This document shows, piece by piece, positions 54,932 through 63,195 of a stretch of 64,000 nucleotides of DNA. This stretch comes from Oceanobacillus sp. FSL K6-2867 (GTDB taxonomy: Bacteria > Bacillota > Bacilli > Bacillales > Amphibacillaceae). The DNA is taken from contig NZ_CP150144.1 of NCBI RefSeq assembly GCF_037963145.1, positions 3,410,001 to 3,474,000 of the forward strand, written 5' to 3'. The first letter of the stretch is position 1; each line of letters starts with the position of its first letter. The notes below the pieces were generated by a model. The model was given only the letters and a program-made list of their open reading frames with translations. It was not told the origin of the DNA and did no database searches. The position numbers and the translations under genes were made by a program.

Positions 54932-55930
54932 TTATGAATTAACCTTGTCTTTTTTTCTAAAATAGTCATACAACGATTTTAAGCTATTCGCATCCAATTC
55001 AATATCATTCTCGTATGCATATTTAACAGCATATCCTAAGGCTAGTGTCATTCCTCCGGCGATACTGCCACCAGCAACTGAGCCAGCTCCAGGAACAAAT
55101 TTAATAACTTGTCGAAATAGAGTTTTGCCGATATTACCCGTGATCGTTGCTATTGTAAGCTCTTTAGCACGTTCTTTAGATAACGGTTTTTCATAAAGCG
55201 TTGCAAGCTTAACCAATAGTCCAACTTGAATACCAGTTAATGGTATGAAATCTGAACCTGGTATCGGAGCTGCTCCGACAGCAGTTGCAGAACCTGAAGC
55301 AGCAAGGATCCACTTATTGGCTGTTGAAGATTTTTCTTTTACGAGCCTGGCAAATTGAATTTCTTTATGTTTTTTTTTCAGAATATCCATTATTTCGTTT
55401 CGAAGCTTATCGATGTTCTCTCCTGTTCGAGAAGAAATTGGAACAACGTTATATTTATTTTTCGTATGTTGTTTTACATATTGGATAAGACTTGGAATGT
55501 CATCTGCTGCATCGATTTTGTTTAATACAAAGAGGATATTTTTATTTTCTTTGGAAATCATCTCAAATGATTTCTTTTCCCCCTCTGAAAAAACAGTTCC
55601 AGCTGCATTTAAGAAAAATAGGATGACATCTGCATTTTTATAAAATTTCATTGTTTCTTCAGAGTTTTGATGATTAATATCATCAAGACCAGGTGTATCT
55701 GCAAAAATGATTTTATCACGATATACATAGCGGTCGATTCCTGTTGTTTCACCAGGCTTCGCGCCAACTAGGGCAACCTCGTCACCGATTATTTGATTAA
55801 TCGTTGAAGACTTTCCAGTGTTTACATCGCCAATCATAGCAAATAATATCTCTTTATCCAGCTGTGCATTGATTCGATCTGTTTCTTGATTATATGCATT
55901 CTCAAATTCTTGTTCGTTAAATTGTGTCAA
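54932..55930 (-). CDS. Era/dynamin-like GTPase with DUF697-type membrane tail
   Basis: 332 residues. G1 IGDVNTGKSST (33-43), G3 FADTPGLDD (77-84), G4 LNKIDAADD (136-144), G5-like ISSRTG. After residue ~200 there is a glycine/alanine-rich helical part (ASGSATAVGAAPIPGSDFIP, GSVAGGSIAGGMTLALGYAV) like the DUF697 domain that associates with membranes. Such GTPases are widespread with poorly known function. TTG start with AAGGA 9 bases before. No partner gene is apparent. Confidence 0.87.
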   Translation of the reverse strand: MTQFNEQEFENAYNQETDRINAQLDKEILFAMIGDVNTGKSSTINQIIGDEVALVGAKPGETTGIDRYVYRDKIIFADTPGLDDINHQNSEETMKFYKNADVILFFLNAAGTVFSEGEKKSFEMISKENKNILFVLNKIDAADDIPSLIQYVKQHTKNKYNVVPISSRTGENIDKLRNEIMDILKKKHKEIQFARLVKEKSSTANKWILAASGSATAVGAAPIPGSDFIPLTGIQVGLLVKLATLYEKPLSKERAKELTIATITGNIGKTLFRQVIKFVPGAGSVAGGSIAGGMTLALGYAVKYAYENDIELDANSLKSLYDYFRKKDKVNS

Positions 55931-56097
55931 GATATCACATCCTTGAACATTATTTTACCAGATTAGCGGAGTGGTGACACCTAAAATTAAATTTGCTGAT
56001 ATAAGCACAAACAGTTCTTGTATGTATGATTTAATTTACTTTTTGCTGCAGAAAATATATAAACTTCGAACTAATGCGCAATGAGGGATCGTGCGTT

Positions 56098-56222
56098 TAC
56101 CCGCTTCGGAAACACACTACGCTTTTCGCGGGAGACCCGTGAGCCTCTTCGAACTCCGTTCTTCAGAGTCTCACTCTGGCCACGTATCCCGCAGAAGTCT
56201 CCGTGTGTTCCCTCCGCTAAAA
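56098..56222 (-). repeat. GC-rich repeat, left (inverted) copy
   Basis: On the minus strand this reads GGAGACTTCTGCGGGA, then GAGGCT, CCCGCGAAAAGC and CCGAAGCGG in that order. The block is far richer in GC than the flanks. It is a diverged inverted copy of the element at 56289-56411; a short open frame through both copies is an artefact of their composition. Confidence 0.65.
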
Positions 56223-56288
56223 CTGGCTCACCACCTATTATTAGAAGAATACAGTGAACAAGGTCGTTGCTCTAACCAGTTCGGGTGA

Positions 56289-56411
56289 GTGAAGGGCGGT
56301 GACTCCTGCGGGAACAGCACGTGTCTGAAGACTCGTAGGAAGTGGGTTTCTTCCGGAGAGGCTGAAGCCGTGCCCGCGGAAAGCATCCGCCCGAAGCGAT
56401 CCCGGACGGCG
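56289..56411 (+). repeat. GC-rich repeat, right copy
   Basis: Reads GGTGACTCCTGCGGGAACAG, CACGTGTCTGAAGAC, GAGAGGCTGAAGCCGTGCC and GCGGAAAGCATCCGCC. From memory, words of this type (CTCCTGCGGGAA, GAAGCCGTGCCCGCGGAAAG) mark a repeat family in intergenic DNA of many Bacillaceae. With the left copy it makes a large imperfect inverted repeat around a 66-base centre. The rest of the 594-base gap (55931-56524) holds AT-rich DNA and the ssu terminator. Confidence 0.7.
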
Positions 56412-56474
56412 ATTATTGCACATACTTGAAGAAAACAGCCGAGAAGTTAGTTCGCAGTTTCTTTCAACTATACA

Positions 56475-56509
56475 CCAAAAAACTGTCGTAAGCTAAGACT
56501 GTACGACAG
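56475..56509 (-). terminator. Terminator of the ssu-type operon
   Basis: On the minus strand CTGTCGTA / TACGACAG (56502-56509 with 56483-56490) is followed by six T. It lies just after the binding-protein stop. Confidence 0.85.
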
Positions 56510-56524
56510 CTTCATTGGTAAGAG

Positions 56525-57520
56525 TTATTTTTGAAGTCCTTCTAAAATTGTAAGGTTAATCATCCCATCGATGTCATTGCTTGATACATAATCCGCTTCT
56601 AAGCTGATGTCTGCCATTTCTTGAATCACTTGCTTATTAACAGAAGTTGTAACCTCCAAGTTATTAAATGCTGCTTCTACTTCGTCGGCATTAAGCTCTT
56701 GACCTGTAAGTTCTTTTAAGTGCTCAATAACTAATGCTTGGCTTTCATTAGGATTTTCCTGTATGAATTCCACTGCTCGAAGGTGAGCTTTTAGGTACGA
56801 CTCTGCCAATGCTTCATTTTCCATAAAATTCTCCGAAGCAGCAACTACTGTATTGGTAGATTCTTTCCCCCATGCAAATTCATCCCAGTCAAGCAGCTTT
56901 TGTCCATTTGATTGTGTTTCCAGCACATAGCCCCATGGTTCCTGAGTTGCTGCAGCGTGTACGGAATCCTGTGAGAATAGGGTAGTTGTGTCTGCGGGAG
57001 CAGCTGCGTATAACTCAACAGTTCCACCACTTGTAGTCGGTGACAAATTAACCTCTTGCAGTGCTTTTCGAAGCATGACATCTTGTGTGCTTCCAATTAC
57101 AGGAATAGCAACACGCTTACCATCTAAATCGGCAAGTTCAGTAACACCGCTGTCACTATCAGAAACTAAGACGGCGCCCCCATTAACCGCACCAGATATA
57201 ATATGGTAGCTCGGATCCTTTACATAAATGTTTAACAGCGGACCAGGTCCAACAGTACCAACATCGATAGCTTCTGTAGCCATTGCTTCCATAAATAACC
57301 CGCCATTTGTTACTGTCTTCGTATTTAGCGTAATATCCTCACCAAATTCTTCTTCAAAATAACCTTTCTCTAGACCAACAATTGTTGCAATATGTGTCAG
57401 ATTTGGAAAGTAGCCAATGGTTACTTCATTTTTTTCACTGTCTCCCGCAGACTCGCCGCATGCTGCTAAGAATACTAGCATTGCTGTAAATACAATGCTT
57501 AAAATCGAATTTCTGCTCAT
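56525..57520 (-). CDS. SsuA/NitT-TauT-type substrate-binding lipoprotein
   Basis: 331 residues. Lipobox LAACG (Cys21), then an NMT1/ABC-type fold: VTIGYFPNLTHIATIVGLEKGYFE, TVTNGGLFMEAMATEAIDVGTVGPGP and VAIPVIGSTQDVMLRKAL. It binds aliphatic sulfonates, taurine, nitrate or a thiamine precursor. Last gene of the B-C-A operon, 47 bases after the permease. ATG with GGAGGG 7 bases before. Confidence 0.88.
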   Translation of the reverse strand: MSRNSILSIVFTAMLVFLAACGESAGDSEKNEVTIGYFPNLTHIATIVGLEKGYFEEEFGEDITLNTKTVTNGGLFMEAMATEAIDVGTVGPGPLLNIYVKDPSYHIISGAVNGGAVLVSDSDSGVTELADLDGKRVAIPVIGSTQDVMLRKALQEVNLSPTTSGGTVELYAAAPADTTTLFSQDSVHAAATQEPWGYVLETQSNGQKLLDWDEFAWGKESTNTVVAASENFMENEALAESYLKAHLRAVEFIQENPNESQALVIEHLKELTGQELNADEVEAAFNNLEVTTSVNKQVIQEMADISLEADYVSSNDIDGMINLTILEGLQK

Positions 57521-57567
57521 TCTTCATCCCTCCAAGTGTATTACAAATTTTCATAGATTCAGAAGTT

Positions 57568-58323
57568 TTAAGAAGACAATCCCCATTTTTTCTGAACGCT
57601 ACGATCAAGCTTTGTGAAAACAATATTGTCAATAATCGTTCCGATAATTGCGATAATAATCATTACAGATATTACTAAATCCATTTGACCAAGCGAACGT
57701 CCTGTTTCAAGCAAATGCCCAAGTCCACCACCGGCACCTAGTAATTCACCAGCCATTAAAGCGCGCCAGGAAAATGCCCAGGCTAAACGCATACCAGAAA
57801 TAATTTGTGGGATGGATGCAGGAATAATAACTGTCCGTAAAAGATGAAATCCACTGGATCCAAATGTTTTTGCAACCCGTTGATAGAGGGTAGGCACATT
57901 CTTAAATCCACTTGTCGTATTCATTGTCATCGTCCAGGTTGCTCCAATCGTAACAACAAACAAGATTGCAGTTTCTCCAAGGCCAAACCAGACGATTGCT
58001 AGTGGCAGCCAGACAATACTTGGAATAGATTGCAATGCAACAACAAGAAATCCAAGTGTATCGTCAACAATTTTAAAACGCCAAATTAAGTAACCAAGAA
58101 ATAGTCCGAGTGTTGATGCGATAATGAATCCAAAAAGCAGTCGCCCGATACTTCGCAACATGGCTTCAGTTATCTGCCCGCCAGTTATTCCTGTGAAAAG
58201 TGTTTCAACCACCTGGAGTACTCCTGGGAACATGAAGTCAGGAACAGGTGAAAGTCTAGATGCCACTTCCCATATCACCGCTAGAATCCCGATGAACAGA
58301 ACCCGTCTTAAAGCTGTAATCAT
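57568..58323 (-). CDS. ssuC: SsuC-type ABC transporter permease
   Basis: About 251 residues, six helices, BPD_transp_1 type. Hallmarks are the P-x-x-x-P segment ALQSIPSIVWLPLAIVWFG and the coupling loop RVAKTFGSSGFHLLRTVIIPASIPQIISGMR (split), plus MAGELLGAGGGLGHLLETG. ATG 58323 follows AAAGGAGG inside ssuB, so translation is coupled; TTG 58329 is also in frame. Symbol by family, substrate not proven. Confidence 0.88.
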   Translation of the reverse strand: MITALRRVLFIGILAVIWEVASRLSPVPDFMFPGVLQVVETLFTGITGGQITEAMLRSIGRLLFGFIIASTLGLFLGYLIWRFKIVDDTLGFLVVALQSIPSIVWLPLAIVWFGLGETAILFVVTIGATWTMTMNTTSGFKNVPTLYQRVAKTFGSSGFHLLRTVIIPASIPQIISGMRLAWAFSWRALMAGELLGAGGGLGHLLETGRSLGQMDLVISVMIIIAIIGTIIDNIVFTKLDRSVQKKWGLSS

Positions 58324-59098
58324 CTCCAAGCTCCTCCTTTAGCACTTTTTCCATCTCTTCTTCTAATGCAGCAAGAATCTTTTGTTCCAAATTAAGGGTA
58401 ATACTGTCTGGTGTTATTCCATCTTGCGTTGTTTTTACAGTAAAAGTAGTCTTAATATTTCCGGGCCGTGTTCCCATCACAATTATTTTTTGGGATAGAA
58501 GCACTGCTTCACGTATATTATGCGTAACAAATAATACAGTCACTTTTGTTCTTCTCCATATCTCCAGCAATTCGTGATGGAGCGTCATTCTTGTCTGTTC
58601 ATCCAATGCAGCAAATGGCTCATCCATTAATAATATATCTGGGTCCATCACAAGTGCTCGAGCAATCGATACGCGATGCTTCATTCCACCAGATAGTTGA
58701 TGTGGATAGGCATCAACATAATTACTCAAATGAACAAGCTTCAGCATTTCTCTCGCTTTCATTTCCGCCTCTTTTTTTGGCATTTTTTTCAACAATAATC
58801 CATACATTACATTGTCTAGAACAGTAGCCCAAGGAAAAAGTCCATCTTCTTGAAACACGACGACACGGTCTGGACCTGGCTTATTTACAGATTCTCCAGC
58901 CACTTTGATTTTTCCCCTTGTCGCTTTTTCCAGTCCGGAAATTAAATAAAGCAATGTAGACTTTCCGCAACCAGAAGGGCCAACAATCGAAACAAACTGG
59001 CCTTTCTCAATGTCAAAGCTTATATTCTCCAAAACCTTCAATTCACTGTTTTTATTATTGCGAAAACTCTTTTCAACACCCTCTAGTGTAAGGTACAT
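58256..59098 (-). CDS. ssuB: SsuB-type ABC transporter ATPase
   Basis: 280 residues. Walker A GPSGCGKSTLLYLIS, Q-loop VFQEDGLFPWATV, signature LSGGMKHRVSIARAL and Walker B ILLMDEPFAALDEQTR, His switch VTHNIREA. The signature has H where most of this family have Q (LSGGMKQR). ATG 59098 with GAGGCGGTG upstream is preferred to the frame-open ATG at 59164. The 3' end overlaps ssuC by 68 bases. First gene of the operon. Confidence 0.9.
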   Translation of the reverse strand: MYLTLEGVEKSFRNNKNSELKVLENISFDIEKGQFVSIVGPSGCGKSTLLYLISGLEKATRGKIKVAGESVNKPGPDRVVVFQEDGLFPWATVLDNVMYGLLLKKMPKKEAEMKAREMLKLVHLSNYVDAYPHQLSGGMKHRVSIARALVMDPDILLMDEPFAALDEQTRMTLHHELLEIWRRTKVTVLFVTHNIREAVLLSQKIIVMGTRPGNIKTTFTVKTTQDGITPDSITLNLEQKILAALEEEMEKVLKEELGDDYSFKTGSVHRDSSGDMGSGI

Positions 59099-59489
59099 TA
59101 TTTTCACCGCCTCTATATAATCCATAGTAAAATTATAGGTTTTATTATAATATGTAGCCAACAAATAAATTTGTCAACTAAATTTTATTAAAGCGATTTC
59201 ATTGACAGCATTTTGTTTGGACGGTAAACTTATAGTATGTCTTCAAATAGGGGATGAAAGGGACCAAACAGTTCTAGACGGCGCAGCTTTGAGTATTGAA
59301 AAGCAAGCCAACGAGCTTCCGCACGATTTGGTGATATCGATGTTTGAGACAGAACTTGCCAGCAGTTAGTGTAGAAGATATAATGCTCTAAATGTGTTAT
59401 TTTTACTGGGCTTTTTTCAGCAACCTCTTAGAATAAGAAGGACTTATGTTATAATTATTTTAACTATATACAAAGTGAGGCGAAGCAAA
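59099..59489. other. Divergent region between ssuB and larE
   Basis: About 390 bases. On the minus strand TTGACA at 59171-59176 area and TATAAT near 59140 could be ssu promoter parts, but the spacing is 22 bases, so the assignment is weak. An imperfect palindrome ACAAATAAATTTGT (59161-59174) overlaps it. At 59188-59201 TTAAAGCGATTTCA matches the cre consensus with one mismatch. From about 59210 to 59370 a plus-strand frame (QIGDERDQTVLDGAAL, SIEKQANELPHDL) is open and code-like but has no ribosome site. It may be a relic. Confidence 0.4.
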
Positions 59490-60323
59490 ATGAGTAATTC
59501 AATGGATCAGAAAAACAGTCAGCTTGGTCAAATTCTTACTGAAATGGGCCGTGTAATGGTTGCGTTTTCGGGTGGGGTGGACAGTTCATTTCTATTAAAG
59601 CGTGCCCAACAGGAATTAGGTGACAATGTGCTTGCGGTAGTAGTTGCATCTGAGCTTTTCCGTCAAGAGGAATTCGATGGAGCAGTAGAACTTGCTGAAA
59701 AAATGGGTGTACGTGTTCTAAAAACAGAAATGAAAGAATTAGATAATCCAGCAATTGTGGCAAATACGCCAGACAGCTGGTACCAAAGTAAAAAAATGCT
59801 TTACATGAAGCTAAACGATTTAGCTGAAGAACTAGGTTATCCATATGTATTGGATGGCATGATTATGGATGATATGGATGATTTTCGACCAGGCTTGAAA
59901 GCGAGAACAGAGGAAGGCGCACGTAGTGTCTTACAGGAAGCTGGTCTTTATAAAAATGAAATTCGGGAACTATCCAAGCAATTGGAAGTACCTGTATGGA
60001 ATAAGCCAGCGTCTTGCAGTTTAGCATCCCGATTCCCGTACGGAACAGAAATTAATCGTCAAAAAATCAGCCAAGTAAATGAAGCAGAGCTTTTCTTAAT
60101 TAAACTTGGATTTAATATGGTACGTGTACGTTTTCATGAAAATGTTGCTAGAATTGAAGTGACAGAAGATAAAATAGCAGATTTGCTAAGCCAGCGGGAA
60201 CAAATACAATTAAAACTTAAATCATTAGGTTTTGATTATGTTTCTGTTGATTTAAAAGGCTATCGTACAGGAAGCATGAATGAAGTATTACCAAAAGAAC
60301 AATTGGAAACTGAAGTAGGTTAA
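59490..60323 (+). CDS. larE: ATP-dependent sulfur transferase LarE
   Basis: 277 residues. PP-loop AFSGGVDSSFLL (27-33) and the downstream LDGMIMDDMDDFRPGLKA and KPASCSLASRFPYGT blocks. Cys176 coincides in number with the sacrificial cysteine of Lactobacillus plantarum LarE, which gives its sulfur to the pyridine-dicarboxylate precursor of the nickel-pincer cofactor of lactate racemase. LarB, LarC and LarA are not in the window. ATG 59490 follows AAAGTGAGG; the longer frame back to 59394 has none. Confidence 0.88.
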   Translation: MSNSMDQKNSQLGQILTEMGRVMVAFSGGVDSSFLLKRAQQELGDNVLAVVVASELFRQEEFDGAVELAEKMGVRVLKTEMKELDNPAIVANTPDSWYQSKKMLYMKLNDLAEELGYPYVLDGMIMDDMDDFRPGLKARTEEGARSVLQEAGLYKNEIRELSKQLEVPVWNKPASCSLASRFPYGTEINRQKISQVNEAELFLIKLGFNMVRVRFHENVARIEVTEDKIADLLSQREQIQLKLKSLGFDYVSVDLKGYRTGSMNEVLPKEQLETEVG

Positions 60324-60333
60324 AAAAAGTAAT

Positions 60334-60370
60334 AAGCCGTTCGTACCTTAACAGGTATGGACGGCTTTTT
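60334..60370 (+). terminator. Terminator after larE
   Basis: AAGCCGT-CGTACCT pairs with AGGTATG-ACGGCTT (one mismatched base per side) followed by TTTTT. Confidence 0.83.
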
Positions 60371-60385
60371 AATCGATTTAATTAA

Positions 60386-60399
60386 CGGAAGCGATTTCA
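60386..60399 (+). promoter_or_regulatory. Weak cre-like box upstream of the acyl-CoA synthetase
   Basis: CGGAAGCGATTTCA differs from TGWAANCGNTNWCA at two outer positions. It lies 83 bases before a TATAAT-containing region (60436-60441) and the synthetase start. CcpA control of acyl-CoA synthetases is common, but the match is only fair. Confidence 0.35.
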
Positions 60400-60481
60400 A
60401 CGAATTTAGATATTTCTAATTTTTTTATGTTCTGATATAATGATTAGGAGTTAGTATCAGGTTCTAAATGGAGGTTATAAA

Positions 60482-62059
60482 ATGAACAAAGAACATTTAA
60501 TTGCACCAGATATGTATAATATTGTGATGGAAATAGAAAAATACGCTGACGAAGCAGATCGAAAGGCGATAGTATGGGAAGATGAACAGGGAAACAGAAA
60601 AGAAATTACATATCAAGCACTAATGCAAAATGCAAATAGAATTGGAAATGTTTTTCTTGAACAAGGGCTTAAGAAAGGCGATAAATTATTAGTTATGATG
60701 CCTCGAATAATTGAGACCTATGAAGTGTACCTTGCTGCATTAAAAATAGGAATTATTATTATCCCTTCTTCAGAAATGCTTCGCACGAAGGATTTACAAT
60801 ACCGGATTACACACGGGGAAGTAAGGGCTATTGTAAGTTATGCTGATTATGTCGGTCAGTTCAAGGATATAAAAGAATATCGCGAACTTATAAAATATTC
60901 TGTTGGAGATAAAGCAGAAGATTGGAAACTGCTTGATGAAATGAAGGAAAAGGCATCGGGTAAACTGGAGATGGCAGAAACTGCAAGGGATGACATTGCG
61001 TTTTTACCTTACACTTCTGGAACAACAGGTAACCCGAAGGCAGTTATGCATTCACATGGTTGGGGATATGCGCACATGCAAACAGCTCCGGCAAACTGGT
61101 TGAGTATACAAGATGGTGATACGGTTTGGGCGACTGCAGCTCCTGGCTGGCAGAAATGGGTTTGGAGTCCGTTTTTATCTGTACTCGGTTCTGGCGCTAC
61201 AGGCTTTATCTATAATGGGAAATTTAATCCTAAAAAATACCTAAGCTTATTAGAAAGCAATAAAATTAATGTATTCTGCTGCACGCCCACAGAATACCGG
61301 CTTATGGCCAAATTGGATAACTTATCGGAATATAATCTTTCAGCATTGCATAGTGCGGTATCTGCTGGAGAACCATTGAACCGTGAAGTGATTGACAAAT
61401 TTGATAAGTATTTTGGCGTAACTGTACGTGATGGATACGGACAAACAGAAAACACGCTGCTTCTTGGATTTTTAAAAGGAATGAAGGTAAAACCGGGATC
61501 GATGGGTAAACCTACACCAGGAAATAATGTTCAATTAATCGATGAGGATTGTAATCCAGTTTCTGTTGGAAAAGTTGGAGATATTGCCATTCCGCTTGAT
61601 ACTCCATCACTATTTAAAGCGTATTATAAAGATCCCGAGCGCACCAAAAAATCACAACGAGGCAATTTTTATATTACAGGAGACCAAGCGAAAATGGATG
61701 AGGAAGGTTATTTTTGGTTTGAGGGCAGAAACGATGATATTATCGTAAGCTCCGGTTATACAATCGGACCATTCGAGGTAGAGGATGCATTGACCAAACA
61801 TCCGGCGGTAAAAGAATGTGCAGTAGTCGCAAGTCCGGATGAAATACGAGGTAATGTAGTAAAAGCATTTATTGTTCTGCAAGATCGCGAAAGTGCGAAA
61901 AACCCAGATTTGGTAAAAGAATTACAAAATCATGTGAAGCAGTCCACTGCACCATATAAATACCCAAGGAAAATCGAGTTTATTGAGGAACTTCCCAAAA
62001 CTTCTTCCGGAAAAATTCGCCGGGTAGAATTGAGACAAATTGAAAAAGACAATGCATAA
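60482..62059 (+). CDS. Short/medium-chain acyl-CoA synthetase (AcsM/YtcI-like)
   Basis: 525 residues of the ANL superfamily, medium-chain type. LPYTSGTTGNPKAVMHSHGW (175-194) is the ATP loop, then AAPGWQKWVWSPF, VSAGEPLNREVI, DGYGQTENTLLLG and the hinge in ITGDQAKMDEEGYFWFEGRNDDII. The lysine is in PKTSSGKIRR. It resembles B. subtilis YtcI and the methylbutyryl/acetyl-CoA synthetases. Probably activates branched or short acids. ATG after TGGAGG. Confidence 0.88.
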   Translation: MNKEHLIAPDMYNIVMEIEKYADEADRKAIVWEDEQGNRKEITYQALMQNANRIGNVFLEQGLKKGDKLLVMMPRIIETYEVYLAALKIGIIIIPSSEMLRTKDLQYRITHGEVRAIVSYADYVGQFKDIKEYRELIKYSVGDKAEDWKLLDEMKEKASGKLEMAETARDDIAFLPYTSGTTGNPKAVMHSHGWGYAHMQTAPANWLSIQDGDTVWATAAPGWQKWVWSPFLSVLGSGATGFIYNGKFNPKKYLSLLESNKINVFCCTPTEYRLMAKLDNLSEYNLSALHSAVSAGEPLNREVIDKFDKYFGVTVRDGYGQTENTLLLGFLKGMKVKPGSMGKPTPGNNVQLIDEDCNPVSVGKVGDIAIPLDTPSLFKAYYKDPERTKKSQRGNFYITGDQAKMDEEGYFWFEGRNDDIIVSSGYTIGPFEVEDALTKHPAVKECAVVASPDEIRGNVVKAFIVLQDRESAKNPDLVKELQNHVKQSTAPYKYPRKIEFIEELPKTSSGKIRRVELRQIEKDNA

Positions 62060-62068
62060 AAAAGATAA

Positions 62069-62100
62069 GACGGAGAGATGATCAATCTCTTCGTTTTGTT
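62069..62100 (+). terminator. Terminator after the acyl-CoA synthetase
   Basis: ACGGAGAGAT / ATCTCTTCGT (62070-62079 with 62085-62094, one G-T pair) then TTTGTT. Confidence 0.75.
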
Positions 62101-62148
62101 CATTTAAATGAATTTATCATGATAATATAGAAAAAGGGGTGTGGAAAA

Positions 62149-63111
62149 GTGAAAATAGTTGATACACATTGTGACGCGCTATTAAAGCTGCAGCTTTCGA
62201 AAAGAGGACAATTTGAAAATCAGTTATCTTTGGACTTTCGTACTGCTTCTGAATTACAAACGAATTTAGTGCGTTTAACTAAAGGAAATGTCATGCTCCA
62301 ATTTTTTGCTATCTTTGTTCCACCACATGTTCCATCAGATGAAAAGTGGCAGCATGCATTGGAGCAAATTGATTTATTTCATACGGAGATTATCAATAAA
62401 AATCCACAAATGAAGCATATTAAAAAATGGAATGAACTCACTTCTCTGAAATCGGGAGAAATTGGTGCAGTCTTAACATTAGAAGGAGCAGACGTATTTG
62501 GCAATGATTTAATGAAGCTTCGGCAGCTATACCGCTTTGGTGTTCTATCTGTCGGGCTAACGTGGAATAATGCTAATCTTTGCGCAGATGGAGCAGAGGA
62601 GCCGCGTGGTGGCGGGTTAACCTTGCTCGGTAAAGAAGTCGTTCAATTAAATAATAATCATAGCGTGTTTACAGACGTTGCACATGCAACGGTGAACGGT
62701 TTTTGGGATATTATCGAGCATGCTGAATATCCAATTGCCAGTCATTGCAATGCAAGGGCAATTTGTGATCATCCTAGGAATTTGGATGATGACCAAATCA
62801 AAGCAATGATTACTAGCAACGGTCTTATACATGTTGTCTTTTATCCTCCCTTTATTCGTAAAGATAAAGAAGAAGCTCAAATAGATGATTTACTGAAACA
62901 TATTGATCATATTTGCGCACTTGGTGGCGTACAGCATATTGGGTTTGGATCGGACTTTGATGGGATATCAAACTTTGTTGCAGGATTAGAGGATGCTGCC
63001 TTATATCCGGCTCTTATTGAAAAACTTTTGCATTATTATTCAGAGGATGAGGTTAAGGGTTTCAGTTATCAAAACTTCATAAATCACCATCTCGTTAAAG
63101 GTTCACATTAA
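62149..63111 (+). CDS. Cytosolic membrane-dipeptidase family enzyme (peptidase M19)
   Basis: 320 residues with no signal peptide. Metal-site motifs are VDTHCDALLKL, LTLEGADVFGND, TDVAHATVNGFWD, IASHCNARA and GFGSDFDGISN. It cleaves dipeptides, including those with a C-terminal D-amino acid. GTG start after AAAGGGGTGTGG. A binding protein of the peptide-import type begins 84 bases downstream. The two probably form one uptake-and-cleavage operon with further genes beyond the window. Confidence 0.9.
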   Translation: MKIVDTHCDALLKLQLSKRGQFENQLSLDFRTASELQTNLVRLTKGNVMLQFFAIFVPPHVPSDEKWQHALEQIDLFHTEIINKNPQMKHIKKWNELTSLKSGEIGAVLTLEGADVFGNDLMKLRQLYRFGVLSVGLTWNNANLCADGAEEPRGGGLTLLGKEVVQLNNNHSVFTDVAHATVNGFWDIIEHAEYPIASHCNARAICDHPRNLDDDQIKAMITSNGLIHVVFYPPFIRKDKEEAQIDDLLKHIDHICALGGVQHIGFGSDFDGISNFVAGLEDAALYPALIEKLLHYYSEDEVKGFSYQNFINHHLVKGSH

Positions 63112-63195
63112 GGTGAGTCAAAAGTTTTGAAATAAAAGATTAATTTCGTTATAGTAAATGAGTTAAACTACATAATCAAATAAGGAGAAAGCAGT

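Noticed and set aside
56091..56423. Open frames on both strands across the inverted GC-rich repeats
   Set aside because: GC-rich repeat DNA lacks stops by chance; the translations have no domain.
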